63,753 bases of DNA from Ancrocorticia sp052089425 (GCF_052089425.1 NZ_JBQCZW010000014.1:1-63753); one strand, 5' to 3'; counted from the stretch's first letter, positions 41,799 to 50,684 are shown. The notes: a model not told the origin generated them from the letters alone. Numbers and translations are program-made.

Positions 41799-42419
41799 GT
41801 GGCAGATAAAGAGTATCCGGTTGATGAATTTGATCGTCTTGCGTCCGAACGCAAGGTTCGTGGCGCCCACCGGCGTCAGGAATCCAACCGCAAATGGTGG
41901 ATTGCCCTTGTGGCCGTTCTGGTTATTGCGCCGCTGATCGGCTGGGGGCTGGTCCACTGGGCTGGTCAGAGATCAGACAGTCCGCTTGCCGAGGGCCCGG
42001 AGCCAACCACTGTTGCCACAGATCAGGCCACAGCGGGCCCCGCGGATCCGGAGGCAACTCCAACCGCTGATCCCACGGAGGCGCCGGAAGAAACGCCAGA
42101 ACCCACCGAGGAACCAGTGGCAGATCCGGATCTCGATACGCCCGTTCAGGTTCGTAACGCTTCCCTCGTTGCTGGGCATGCCGCTCAGATGCAGCAGGCG
42201 CTGCTTGACGCCGGGTACACCAACGTAGCGGCGGACAACTTCCCTACGACCAGTCCCACCGTCTCCCAGGTGTTCTACCCGGATGAGAGCTTCGAGCCAA
42301 CGGCGCTCGCGGTTGCCGAGGCGTTGGGCATTCCGGCAGATGCGGATCATGTTGTGGAAGGTGAAGGTACTGAGGGTACCGGCGTGATCATCGTGGTACT
42401 GGCTGGAGATCTGGGCTAG
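41799..42419 (+). CDS. LytR_C-domain membrane protein
   Basis: A 206-residue protein that starts at GTG with a charged head, one membrane helix (about 33-52: W-W-I-A-L-V-A-V-L-V-I-A-P-L-I-G-W), an Ala/Thr/Pro/Glu-rich spacer, and a C-terminal LytR_C domain (V-Q-V-R-N-A-S-L-V-A-G-H-A, then Y-T-N-V-A-A-D-N-F and I-I-V-V-L-A-G-D). The domain is linked to LytR-CpsA-Psr wall-polymer ligases in actinobacteria. TAGGCT lies 6 nt before the start codon, a leaderless pattern. Confidence 0.85.
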   Translation: MADKEYPVDEFDRLASERKVRGAHRRQESNRKWWIALVAVLVIAPLIGWGLVHWAGQRSDSPLAEGPEPTTVATDQATAGPADPEATPTADPTEAPEETPEPTEEPVADPDLDTPVQVRNASLVAGHAAQMQQALLDAGYTNVAADNFPTTSPTVSQVFYPDESFEPTALAVAEALGIPADADHVVEGEGTEGTGVIIVVLAGDLG

Positions 42420-42531
42420 CTTTTCGGGTGGCTGGCGCGTGCCGGGGTGTGCGGAAGTGCTGGCGTGCGTGTGCCGATACATCACCAATGTTCGCTGACA
42501 GTATGATCACTCGCTCATAGTTTTGACGCGC

Positions 42532-42558
42532 CTTGCACTCGCGGGCCTAGAGTGCCAA
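42532..42558 (+). promoter_or_regulatory. CIRCE element 1 upstream of groEL
   Basis: CTTGCACTC, 9-nt spacer, GAGTGCCAA: left arm 7 of 9 and right arm 8 of 9 match the CIRCE consensus (TTAGCACTC-N9-GAGTGCTAA). It is the HrcA repressor site type. A TTGACG -35-like box lies at 42523-42528. Confidence 0.8.
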
Positions 42559-42565
42559 AATCTAG

Positions 42566-42592
42566 TTAGCACTCTCGTAGTGAGAGTGACAA
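42566..42592 (+). promoter_or_regulatory. CIRCE element 2 upstream of groEL
   Basis: TTAGCACTC (perfect arm), 9-nt spacer, GAGTGACAA (7 of 9). It lies 7 bp after element 1, a tandem pair of HrcA operators in the groEL leader. Confidence 0.85.
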
Positions 42593-42708
42593 AGTCTCAC
42601 AGTTGGTGAGGGTTCGTGCGGGCCGGGACGTGACCGGTGTGTACGATCTCGTCCGTCGCGGGCACCAGCTGGCAGATCTAACCGTCCCCATGGGAGGAAC
42701 TAGAAGCT

Positions 42709-44340
42709 ATGGCAAAGACCATTGCGTTCAACGAGGAAGCTCGTCGCAATATGGAGAACGGGCTGAACCTTCTCGCCGATACGGTGAAGGTGACGCTTGG
42801 CCCGCGCGGCCGCAACGTTGTCCTAGACAAGAAGTGGGGCGCCCCCACGATCACCAACGATGGTGTGTCCATCGCCAAGGAGATCGATCTGGAGGATCCC
42901 TACGAGCGCATCGGCGCTGAGCTGGTGAAGGAAGTTGCTAAGAAGACCGACGATGTGGCCGGTGACGGAACCACAACCGCTACGGTCCTCGCACAGGCCC
43001 TTGTGCACGAAGGCCTCCGCAACGTTGCCGCCGGATCCAACCCGATCGCCCTGAAGAAGGGCATCGAAGTTGCCGCTGCGGCGATCACCGAGCGTCTGCT
43101 CGTTGATGCCAAGGAAATCGAAACCGAAGAGCAGATCGCGGCCACCGCCTCGATCTCCGCTGGCGATCCCGAGATCGGCGCAGTTATCGCTCAGGCGATG
43201 ACCAAGGCCGGCAAGGAAGGCGTCATCACGGTTGAAGAGTCCAACACCTTCGGCCTTGAGCTGGAGCTGACCGAAGGCATGTCCTTCGATAAGGGCTTCC
43301 TTTCCCCATACTTCGTGACGGATTCAGAGCGTCAGGAAGCAGTGCTGGAGGACGCCTACGTTCTCCTCGTTGATTCCAAGATCTCGAACGTCAAGGAACT
43401 GCTGCCCCTCCTTGAGAAGGTTATGCAAACCAACAAGCCGCTGCTCATCATCTCCGAAGATGTTGAGGGCGAAGCCCTTGCCACTCTCGTGGTGAACAAG
43501 ATCCGTGGCACGTTCAAGTCCGCAGCCGTCAAGGCTCCTGGCTTTGGCGATCGCCGCAAGGAGATGCTGCAGGACATGGCCATCCTGACCGGTGGCCAGG
43601 TTATCTCCGAGACCGTTGGTCTCAAGCTGGAGAACGCTGATCTGGACCTCCTCGGCAGTGCACGCAAGGTTGTGCTCACCAAGGATGAGACCACGATCGT
43701 TGATGGCGCAGGTTCTTCCGAGCAGCTCGAGGGCCGCGTTGCCCAGATCAAGGGCCAGATCGAGAACTCCACCTCTGAGTATGACACCGAGAAGCTCCAG
43801 GAGCGCTTGGCGAAGCTCGCCGGTGGCGTGGCCGTTATCAAGGCTGGCGCAGCAACCGAGGTTGAGCTCAAGGAGCGCAAGCACCGCATTGAGGACGCCG
43901 TCCGCAATGCAAAGGCTGCTGTTGAAGAAGGAATCGTTGCCGGTGGCGGCGTTGCCCTCATTCAGGCCGCCGAGGAAGCTTTCGCTGGCCTAGACCTCGA
44001 AGGTGACGAGCTGACCGGCGCGGAGATCGTGCGTTCGGCCATCGTTGCTCCTCTCAAGCAGATCGCTGTGAACGCTGGCCTCGAAGGCGGCGTTATTGTG
44101 GAGAAGGTACGCGGGCTCGAAAAGGGCTTCGGACTCAACGCTGCAACTGGTGACTACGTGGATCTGGTTGCCGCTGGCATCACTGATCCGGTTAAGGTGA
44201 CCCGTTCCGCGCTGCAGAACGCTTCGTCCATTGCTGGCCTGTTCCTGACCACCGAGGCCGTTGTGGCCGACAAGCCAGAACCGCCGGCCGCTGCTGGCGC
44301 TGGCGATGGTGGCATGGGCGATATGGGCGGCATGTACTAA
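42709..44340 (+). CDS. groEL: Chaperonin GroEL (60 kDa)
   Basis: The 543-residue ATP-driven folding chaperonin. It starts MAKTIAFNEEARRNM, has the nucleotide-site block V-A-G-D-G-T-T-T-A-T-V-L-A and ends in GDMGGMY, the Gly/Met-rich tail. GGAGG precedes the ATG. No groES lies beside it, so this is a standalone groEL as often found in actinobacteria with a second groESL operon. Two CIRCE elements in the upstream region indicate HrcA repression and heat-shock induction. Confidence 0.97.
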   Translation: MAKTIAFNEEARRNMENGLNLLADTVKVTLGPRGRNVVLDKKWGAPTITNDGVSIAKEIDLEDPYERIGAELVKEVAKKTDDVAGDGTTTATVLAQALVHEGLRNVAAGSNPIALKKGIEVAAAAITERLLVDAKEIETEEQIAATASISAGDPEIGAVIAQAMTKAGKEGVITVEESNTFGLELELTEGMSFDKGFLSPYFVTDSERQEAVLEDAYVLLVDSKISNVKELLPLLEKVMQTNKPLLIISEDVEGEALATLVVNKIRGTFKSAAVKAPGFGDRRKEMLQDMAILTGGQVISETVGLKLENADLDLLGSARKVVLTKDETTIVDGAGSSEQLEGRVAQIKGQIENSTSEYDTEKLQERLAKLAGGVAVIKAGAATEVELKERKHRIEDAVRNAKAAVEEGIVAGGGVALIQAAEEAFAGLDLEGDELTGAEIVRSAIVAPLKQIAVNAGLEGGVIVEKVRGLEKGFGLNAATGDYVDLVAAGITDPVKVTRSALQNASSIAGLFLTTEAVVADKPEPPAAAGAGDGGMGDMGGMY

Positions 44341-44405
44341 GCCATCAACCCACACGGTTACGGTGATCGGGTTAAGCCGATTCGGTAGCCGCACCAGGTG
44401 GCGGG

Positions 44406-44430
44406 GGCCTCGGAGCATTGCTCCGGGGCC
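44406..44430 (+). terminator. groEL terminator hairpin
   Basis: GGCCTCGGAGC pairs with GCTCCGGGGCC over an ATT loop, 66 nt past the stop codon and followed by a moderately T-rich stretch. Confidence 0.75.
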
Positions 44431-44496
44431 TTCGTTCGCTTTGTCTCTTGTGAATGAGTGTTACGAGGGTGAGTGGGTTGTGGGGAAGGGGCGGGG

Positions 44497-44525
44497 CCGT
44501 CGTCGTCAAAAAATAACGACGACGG
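44497..44525. terminator. Bidirectional hairpin between groEL and plsC
   Basis: CCGTCGTCG (44497-44505) pairs exactly with CGACGACGG (44517-44525) across an A-rich loop. It lies 32 bp beyond the minus-strand acyltransferase stop and past the groEL terminator. A similar hairpin with CGTCGTC arms lies at 41364-41385. Confidence 0.6.
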
Positions 44526-44556
44526 GACGCTCAAAACGCACGGAAGGCGTCACTAG

Positions 44557-45309
44557 CTAGGCCGCAGAATCAGAATCGCCTAGGTCCACCGGGGGATCGA
44601 AGGGCGAGTGGCCATCAATCTCCGGGTGCGGTGTACCCTGCTCCAACATTGCGGTGATGGCAACGAAGCAGCGGGCCATGAGTTCGTCGGGCGTTTCGTT
44701 CGGCATGGCGTACATCGGTTTGCCGATGAACAGGAATACTTCGCTGCCGATCTTTGGGAAAACCGCGCCAACTGGCATCGCCTCGTGGCCGCCTGACATG
44801 GCAATTGGGACTAACGGGATATCGTTGTGGATGGCCAGTGCGGCGGCGCCCGCCTTGGGCGTGCCCATGTTGCCATCGCGCGAACGTGTGCCCTCGGGGA
44901 ACACAAGGATGGGAACTCCGGCGCGCAGCAGCCGTCCTGTCATGCCGGCTGCTCGACCTCCCTGAGTGTTCTTTCCCTTGCGTTCGATCGGGTAGCTATT
45001 GAAGAAAACCGAGGTGAGCCCCGAGATGAAGCGCCTGCGGTAGAAATAATCGGCCGCGGCTCCCGTTGCTAGGCGCTCCGTCAGGGAGGTTGGCAACAGA
45101 GAGAACACCATGGGAGCGTCCAGATGGGACGAATGATTCGGGGTGATGATGAAGGCGCCATCGAGGTCCTCCACATTTTCTTCGCCGAGCACAGTGGGCC
45201 TGACCACCGTTGAGATAAGAGGGCGCGTCACGAGCCGGCGTACCCAGTGGCGGCGGCGTTTGCGCCCGCTGTCCAGATACGGCTCGAGGGGCTCCAAGTT
45301 CTCCGGCAT
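44557..45309 (-). CDS. plsC: 1-acyl-glycerol-3-phosphate acyltransferase (PlsC family)
   Basis: A 250-residue membrane-associated enzyme that acylates lysophosphatidic acid in phospholipid synthesis. The catalytic NHSSHLD (HX4D) motif lies at about 57-63 and the substrate motif PEGTRSRDG at about 138-146, with P-I-A-M-S-G-G between and after. It is 5 bp downstream of the dehydrogenase at 45315 in the same direction, so they are co-transcribed; a paralogous acyltransferase activity cannot be excluded. Confidence 0.9.
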   Translation of the reverse strand: MPENLEPLEPYLDSGRKRRRHWVRRLVTRPLISTVVRPTVLGEENVEDLDGAFIITPNHSSHLDAPMVFSLLPTSLTERLATGAAADYFYRRRFISGLTSVFFNSYPIERKGKNTQGGRAAGMTGRLLRAGVPILVFPEGTRSRDGNMGTPKAGAAALAIHNDIPLVPIAMSGGHEAMPVGAVFPKIGSEVFLFIGKPMYAMPNETPDELMARCFVAITAMLEQGTPHPEIDGHSPFDPPVDLGDSDSAA

Positions 45310-45314
45310 GTAGC

Positions 45315-46112
45315 TTAATCACGCCCCTTGTTGATGCGAGATGTCACGGCTTCTACTGCCGGACGTGGAGCGTGTTCGGCTAAGGCAGCGATGACTTTGA
45401 ATCGCTTTGAGGGTACCGAATATGTCTTGCCTCGTTCAACGTCGCGTAGACACTCTGCGACAACCCGCTCAGGACTAAGAAACAGGAAATCGGGCAGGTT
45501 TGACGTGGTAATGCCTGAACGCTCATGCAGTTCAGTGCGAACCCACCCCGGCATAAATGTCATCACTTGCACACCTTGAGGTGCCACCTCGATGGCTAGC
45601 GAACGGGACCACTGGCGAACAAGTGCCTTGATACCCGAGTACAGGCCCATGGGTACGAGCGCAGAAACAGAGGCGGTATTGATGATGACTCCGTGGCCGC
45701 GGTTGGCCATGGCGATGCCGCTTGCCCCGCCCACGCGGACAACTGCCGATGCCATGACGTCAATGGCGCCTATAAGAGGATCGGTATCTGTTGTGGCGAG
45801 CTTGTGATGCAGCCCGAAACCGGCATTGTTGATCAGGACCTCGATCGGGGATTCCTCACTGAGTAGGCGATCACTCACCAGCTGGAGGCCAGCTTCTGTG
45901 CTGAGATCCGCCTGAAGAATATCGCAGGCCGTGCCGCGTGAACGAAAGTCCTGCGCCGTTGCTTCCAATTTCGTGAGCGAGCGGCCTACTAGCACGAGTT
46001 CGCATCCTCGTTGGGCCAAGGCATTTGCGAACGCTAGGCCTATTCCCGAGGTTCCACCGGTGACTAGGGCTCTGCCGCGGAGCGGCGAAGCGGAGTTTCG
46101 AGATGATCGCAC
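45315..46112 (-). CDS. Short-chain dehydrogenase/reductase
   Basis: A 265-residue SDR oxidoreductase. The cofactor motif VTGGTSGIG is at about 16-24, NNAGFG at about 91-96, a serine in T-A-S-V-S-A, and the catalytic YSGIK at about 156-160. It resembles the DltE/oxidoreductase group of lipid-linked SDRs, and its place just upstream of plsC favours a lipid role. Substrate unknown. Confidence 0.88.
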   Translation of the reverse strand: MRSSRNSASPLRGRALVTGGTSGIGLAFANALAQRGCELVLVGRSLTKLEATAQDFRSRGTACDILQADLSTEAGLQLVSDRLLSEESPIEVLINNAGFGLHHKLATTDTDPLIGAIDVMASAVVRVGGASGIAMANRGHGVIINTASVSALVPMGLYSGIKALVRQWSRSLAIEVAPQGVQVMTFMPGWVRTELHERSGITTSNLPDFLFLSPERVVAECLRDVERGKTYSVPSKRFKVIAALAEHAPRPAVEAVTSRINKGRD

Positions 46113-46176
46113 GACACTACGTTAGTTCACTGGGCCGTGTTTGTGCTCCTTTTGGGTGAGGTGTGGTACTCGGGAG

Positions 46177-46204
46177 TTGAAAAAACATACGATGGGGCTA
46201 GAAT
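46177..46204 (+). promoter_or_regulatory. Promoter of the HD-like protein gene
   Basis: TTGAAA (46177-46182) and TAGAAT (46199-46204) are 16 nt apart, close to the sigma-70-type consensus, and lie 55 bp before the start codon at 46260. Confidence 0.65.
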
Positions 46205-46259
46205 CGCGTGGGCCGAAAAGCCGGTGGTTTGTTTATGAGTGGTCTGGTCAGGAGGTCAC

Positions 46260-47945
46260 ATGTCAGCGGAGGTACCGCAGTGGTTGATTCAAGCGTTCGT
46301 ACGCTCGGTTCAGGCTGCTGGATCGGCGGATTCTAAGGATCAGATTGCTGACGTATGCCGTGCGCTCATCGGACGGTGGTCCAGCCCGGACCGCTCCTAT
46401 CACGGCGTCACCCACCTTACCTATGTCCTGACGCGTTTGGAGACCCTGTTGCCCGAGGCTCGGGAACCCGATCTGGTGCGGCTTGCCGCTTGGTACCACG
46501 GCTGCTCATTCTCCACGACCGAAGAAGATACCTACACTCATAACGGTGGCGAAAACGAGGACGCATCCGCCACAATCGCTCACGAGCAGCTCCAAGGCTT
46601 GGGCGTAGCTCCCGAGAAGGCGGAGCGTGTAGCCTCGCTCATTCGCGCTCTCGGCCCTCAACGGAATGCTGCCGGTTCGGAAAGCGCACAGGTGTTTGAT
46701 CTAGACGAACAAACACTGCGAGACGCACACCTAGGTACCCTGGCCGTTGAGCCACAGCGCTATAAGAACTACCTATCGAAAGTTGCCGAGGAGTATTCCC
46801 ACATTCCCCGCATCGATTTCCTGACGGCACGGCGGCAAATTGTGAGCAGGTTGCTCTCACGTAAACAGCTGTTTCTGACGCCTCTGGCGCGACAGTGGGA
46901 TGAACCTGCCCGCGAGAACCTCGCCGCCGAACTCGAGCGGCTGAACAATTCTCTCGCCAAGGAAGCTGAGGGCGATTCGAGGGAAGGCGATGCGGACGAA
47001 CATGTTCCGGCGGGAAGCGGCGTTGAGCGGACCGGCGCTCAAGCCGAGCAGGCGGGCGGTCAACCTGAGCCGGCGGGTGCCCAACCTGAGCCGACCAGTG
47101 CTCACGGCGAACAGACCGGCACGCAAGCTGAGCAGACGCGTGCTGAAGCTGAGGTAACCAGCGCTGAAGGTAAGCAGATCGGCGTTCAACCTGAGCAGGC
47201 GCGCGCTGAAGCATCCGCAGGAATCCGCCGCGAGCCTCGTGCGACAAACAATGAGGACACGATGTCAAGCCTCGAAGCGTGCGCAGATAGGGTTGATCCG
47301 GGCCTCAAGCCGCATGAACCAGCAACGCCTGAGGCCGCTCGAAAGGCCCGGCGTGACCAGATCGCTGAGGAAATGCGCCAGCGAATCGAAGAACGGCATA
47401 AGGCTGCCGATACGATTCGGATGAATCGGATTTCTGAGGAAACCGCCAGAGAGCAAGGGCTGAAGCACGAGTCACAAGATCGTGATGATGTGGCAGGCGA
47501 TCCTGTTGACGCCAGCACGGAAGAGCACTCCCTGCCATCCCGCGAGATCGGATCGTCCAGTTCAACGCCGCCGCGCAGGATATCCGCGTGGGAGCGCGTG
47601 ATGGACGGGCAAGGCGGGCATAGTGACCGGCAAGACGGGCACAGCAAGGGCCAAGACGGACACAGCGACCGACAGGATAACGGGCATGGTGACCGGCAAG
47701 ATAGCGGCCAAGACGGACACAGCGCCGGGCACGAGCCCGTAACAGAGCGTGAGACAGCACCAGAGCCCGCACGGTACTCAGAGCCTGCACCGCACCTAGA
47801 GACCCCGCCGCAACCAGAACCCTCAGACGAGAGCGCACTCGCGGAACCAGAGCATTCAGATGAGGACAGCCAAGCGGCCCCGGCCCCAGAGGAGGAGCGG
47901 CAAGAGGCTCCCACTCATGGGATTGAGCGAGAGCCAGACCTGTAA
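46260..47945 (+). CDS. HD-like (COG4339) protein with repetitive tail
   Basis: A 561-residue protein. ATG 46260 follows GGAGG. Residues 1-220 match the predicted HD-hydrolase family (R-S-Y-H-G-V-T-H-L, then L-A-A-W-Y-H-G, then N-E-D-A-S-A, and D-A-H-L-G-T-L-A). The usual H-D pair reads H-G, and the later D-A-D-L reads D-A-H-L, so metal binding may be altered or lost. From about 240 to 325 there is a tandem decapeptide-like repeat (E-Q-A/T-G-A-Q-A or A-E-A-E type), followed by a Lys/Glu/Arg coiled-coil-like part and a second repeat (G-H-S-D-R-Q-D type, about 458-500). Function unknown. Confidence 0.8.
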   Translation: MSAEVPQWLIQAFVRSVQAAGSADSKDQIADVCRALIGRWSSPDRSYHGVTHLTYVLTRLETLLPEAREPDLVRLAAWYHGCSFSTTEEDTYTHNGGENEDASATIAHEQLQGLGVAPEKAERVASLIRALGPQRNAAGSESAQVFDLDEQTLRDAHLGTLAVEPQRYKNYLSKVAEEYSHIPRIDFLTARRQIVSRLLSRKQLFLTPLARQWDEPARENLAAELERLNNSLAKEAEGDSREGDADEHVPAGSGVERTGAQAEQAGGQPEPAGAQPEPTSAHGEQTGTQAEQTRAEAEVTSAEGKQIGVQPEQARAEASAGIRREPRATNNEDTMSSLEACADRVDPGLKPHEPATPEAARKARRDQIAEEMRQRIEERHKAADTIRMNRISEETAREQGLKHESQDRDDVAGDPVDASTEEHSLPSREIGSSSSTPPRRISAWERVMDGQGGHSDRQDGHSKGQDGHSDRQDNGHGDRQDSGQDGHSAGHEPVTERETAPEPARYSEPAPHLETPPQPEPSDESALAEPEHSDEDSQAAPAPEEERQEAPTHGIEREPDL

Positions 47946-48055
47946 GCCGCAGACCTGTAAGCCGCGGAGCCGAATGACCCTCGCACTAGCAACAACAATG
48001 ACCCTCGCACAAGTAAGAACCTTGTGCGTTGGACCAGCCGGGGTTCGGCCTAGGC

Positions 48056-49759
48056 CTAAGACTTTTTGGCCCCGCCCCGCGATCCGCGTATGCCTTTAAC
48101 ACCCTTGACCCCTTTGAAGCCCTTGCCACCCTTTTCACCCTTGCTGGCTCTTTCACCTTTGGATGAGCTGTCTTTGGATGAACCGCCTCTAGACGAACTA
48201 CCTCTAGACGAACTACCTCTAGACGAGCTGCCGCCTTCGGCCGGCGCCCCAGAATCGGCACCGTCCCCGAGGCCGCTCGCATCGTCGTCCACGAATCCGA
48301 TGGGAAATGCGAGGCGGACGGTGAGGCCGTGATCGGCTGTGGGCTGTACGCGCGCAGTGCCGCCGTGGGCAGCCATGATGGAGGCCACGATGGACATGCC
48401 CAGCCCGGACCCGCCAGATTCGCGTGAGCGTGACGAATCGGTTCGATAGAAGCGCTCGAACAGGTGCTGGGCGTCGGCGGCGGATACGCCGGGCCCATGA
48501 TCGCGAACTTCGATGACGGCTTCGGTGGGGGAGATCTTCCCGATGGCAAGTTCGGTGGGTGTTCCGGCGGGAGTGTGGGTGAGAACGTTGTTGAGGATAT
48601 TGGTGATCACCTGGGTAATCTTGTCCTTGTCCCCGATGATGGATACTTCGGGTGCCGCTCCGCCTTCCAACCCGATGAGCTGAGCGTTGCGCGAAGAATC
48701 CCGCGCGTGCATATCGGAAATCGCATTGATGCAGGCATGGTTGAGATTCACCATGGTGCGGTCCAAGGGGCGGCCTTCGTCCAACCGCGCCAGCTGCAGA
48801 AGATCTTCCACGAGGCGTGACATGCGCTTGGATTCGGATTCAATGCGCGCCATGGTGGGCGTCATTTGATCGTCTGGCACGCCCCCAAGCCGGTACAGTT
48901 CCGCGTAGCCGCGAACGGTTGCCAGCGGCGTGCGAAGCTCGTGGGAGGCATCGGATACGAACTGCCGCATCTGACGTTCGGACCGCTCCTTATCGGCAAA
49001 GGCATGTTCAATCTGCGCCAGCATCACGTTGATCGAGTTGGCCAGCATTCCCACTTCGGAGCCGGGGTTATCCTCGGGAACTCGTTGGGAGAGATCGCCG
49101 GCCGCGATGGAATGGGTAGCCCGTTCGATATCGCGCAGGGATTTCAGGTGATGGCGCACAAGCCACGAGGCCACCAGAGTGCCAACGGCAAGTACCGCGA
49201 ACCCCACAAGCACGAGGAGCCGCGTTACCAGCGCAACGGTATTGTGTACTTGGGCCAACGGCCGCGCCACAAGAACCGCGCCCACCGGCTGGTTCTGATT
49301 CGCGAGGTCGCTCATGGTGACGGGCAGAACGATCACCCGCCAGTTGCTGCCTTCCTTAGTGCCTGCGACGGTCTGAGGTGAATCACCCACGGTGCTCAGC
49401 AACTCGGTTGCCTCGGAAGGCGTTCCGTAGCTGCTGAGGGTTTGCGGAGCAATCCGAGTAGAGGTGACGAATTCTCCCCCTTGCTGATCGTAGATCATGG
49501 CTTTGAGGTAGAAATCGGACAGATTGAGGTTACTTCCTGATCCGGACTCCGTAGCCCGCATATCATCAATGATTTGCACGGCCACGAGCTTGCCGGACGA
49601 ACGCAGCCCATCGTCCAGATTCCGTACCAGGTACCGCTCCAGCAGAGTTACGGTGATGGTGCTGACCACAATAATCACCACAACGATCAGGGCGATAAAC
49701 GTGAACAGAAGCCGGAAACTCAGCGTATTGGTACGCTTGGGCTGGAGTAGGGGCTGCAA
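48056..49759 (-). CDS. Sensor histidine kinase
   Basis: A 567-residue membrane kinase of the MprB/PhoR type. It has two helices (about 13-40 and 175-200) around an extracellular sensor part, a HAMP domain, the phospho-accepting F-V-S-D-A-S-H-E-L-R-T-P-L (His near 273), and HATPase motifs N-I-L-N-N, D-H-G-P-G-V and G-G-S-G-L-G-M-S. The last 60 residues are a basic tail made of S-S-R-G and K-G repeats, not present in usual members. Its stop-to-start distance to the regulator gene upstream is 6 bp, so they form one operon. Confidence 0.92.
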   Translation of the reverse strand: MQPLLQPKRTNTLSFRLLFTFIALIVVVIIVVSTITVTLLERYLVRNLDDGLRSSGKLVAVQIIDDMRATESGSGSNLNLSDFYLKAMIYDQQGGEFVTSTRIAPQTLSSYGTPSEATELLSTVGDSPQTVAGTKEGSNWRVIVLPVTMSDLANQNQPVGAVLVARPLAQVHNTVALVTRLLVLVGFAVLAVGTLVASWLVRHHLKSLRDIERATHSIAAGDLSQRVPEDNPGSEVGMLANSINVMLAQIEHAFADKERSERQMRQFVSDASHELRTPLATVRGYAELYRLGGVPDDQMTPTMARIESESKRMSRLVEDLLQLARLDEGRPLDRTMVNLNHACINAISDMHARDSSRNAQLIGLEGGAAPEVSIIGDKDKITQVITNILNNVLTHTPAGTPTELAIGKISPTEAVIEVRDHGPGVSAADAQHLFERFYRTDSSRSRESGGSGLGMSIVASIMAAHGGTARVQPTADHGLTVRLAFPIGFVDDDASGLGDGADSGAPAEGGSSSRGSSSRGSSSRGGSSKDSSSKGERASKGEKGGKGFKGVKGVKGIRGSRGGAKKS

Positions 49760-49765
49760 GGGGTG

Positions 49766-50512
49766 CTACTGCTTTCCCGCGCGCAGCACGTACCCGATGC
49801 CACGCTTGGTGTGAATCAGTGGGGTGAGCGAAGCAGCTTCCTCAGGATCGGTAATACCAATGTTGTCCGGCGAATCGATCTTCCTGCGCAAGTAGGAGAT
49901 GTAGGACTCCACGATGGAGATTTCCCCATCCCAGTTGTAGTCCCACACGTGATCGAGGATCTGCATCTTGGATACCACGCGCTCCGCGTTGATCATCAGG
50001 TAGCGCAGCAGCTTGAATTCCGTGGGGGAGAGTTCTACGGGACGGCCGGCCCGATGGACTTCGTAGGAATCCTCATTGAGCTGCAAATCCGCGTACTGGA
50101 GTACCGCGGCTTCATCCTCAACTGGACTGGTTCGGCGCAGAACGGCGCGAATCCGCGCCACCACCTCTTCGAGGGAGAACGGCTTGGTGATGTAATCATC
50201 GCCGCCAACAGTCAGCCCTTGGATCTTGTCCTTGATATCGTCACGCGCGGTCAGGAACAGCACGGGTAGTTCGGGATCGCGTAGGCGCAGCCGGCGCAAC
50301 ACTTCGAAACCGTCCATATCGGGCAGCATGATGTCCAGAACCACAAGATCAACATGGCTCCCTGACTGGTGATGCAGCGCCTCATTTCCGTCCGCCGCTG
50401 TGAGTACGGAGAATCCAGCGAATCGCAGGGACGCAGAAAGAAGTTCGCGGATGGACGGTTCATCGTCCACGACGAGCAGGGTTGCTTCAGATGTTGGCTG
50501 CTGAGTACTCAT
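49766..50512 (-). CDS. OmpR-family response regulator
   Basis: A 248-residue DNA-binding regulator, partner of the kinase that follows. The receiver domain has the phosphorylated Asp in V-V-L-D-I-M-L-P-D, with V-D-D-E at the start and the conserved Lys in D-D-Y-I-T-K-P-F. The C-terminal winged helix ends in G-I-G-Y-V-L-R. The start at 50512 (MSTQQP) is chosen; the ATG at 50521 adds three residues. It likely controls envelope-stress genes, including perhaps the PspA gene upstream, but this is inference. Confidence 0.94.
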   Translation of the reverse strand: MSTQQPTSEATLLVVDDEPSIRELLSASLRFAGFSVLTAADGNEALHHQSGSHVDLVVLDIMLPDMDGFEVLRRLRLRDPELPVLFLTARDDIKDKIQGLTVGGDDYITKPFSLEEVVARIRAVLRRTSPVEDEAAVLQYADLQLNEDSYEVHRAGRPVELSPTEFKLLRYLMINAERVVSKMQILDHVWDYNWDGEISIVESYISYLRRKIDSPDNIGITDPEEAASLTPLIHTKRGIGYVLRAGKQ

Positions 50513-50601
50513 GGGGACCATTCAAAACCCCGTAGCTGGGAGTTGTCTAGGAGTAAGTTGTGTGAGGATTATCGACGACGGCGACGACGGCGACGAATGC
50601 A

Positions 50602-50655
50602 AACGGCCACCCCCTACCAGATCCAGAGCGAAGGATCTGTTAAGAAGTGGCCGTT
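50602..50655 (-). terminator. Nested hairpin after the PspA gene
   Basis: AACGGCCAC (50602-50610) pairs with GTGGCCGTT (50647-50655), and CAGATCC (50618-50624) pairs with GGATCTG (50633-50639) inside. It lies 30 bp past the PspA stop. It is followed, on the minus strand, by a GTCGTCGCC microsatellite (about 50570-50600). Confidence 0.65.
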
Positions 50656-50684
50656 GCGATTAGAGGGAGGTGTGTCAGCGCGGA

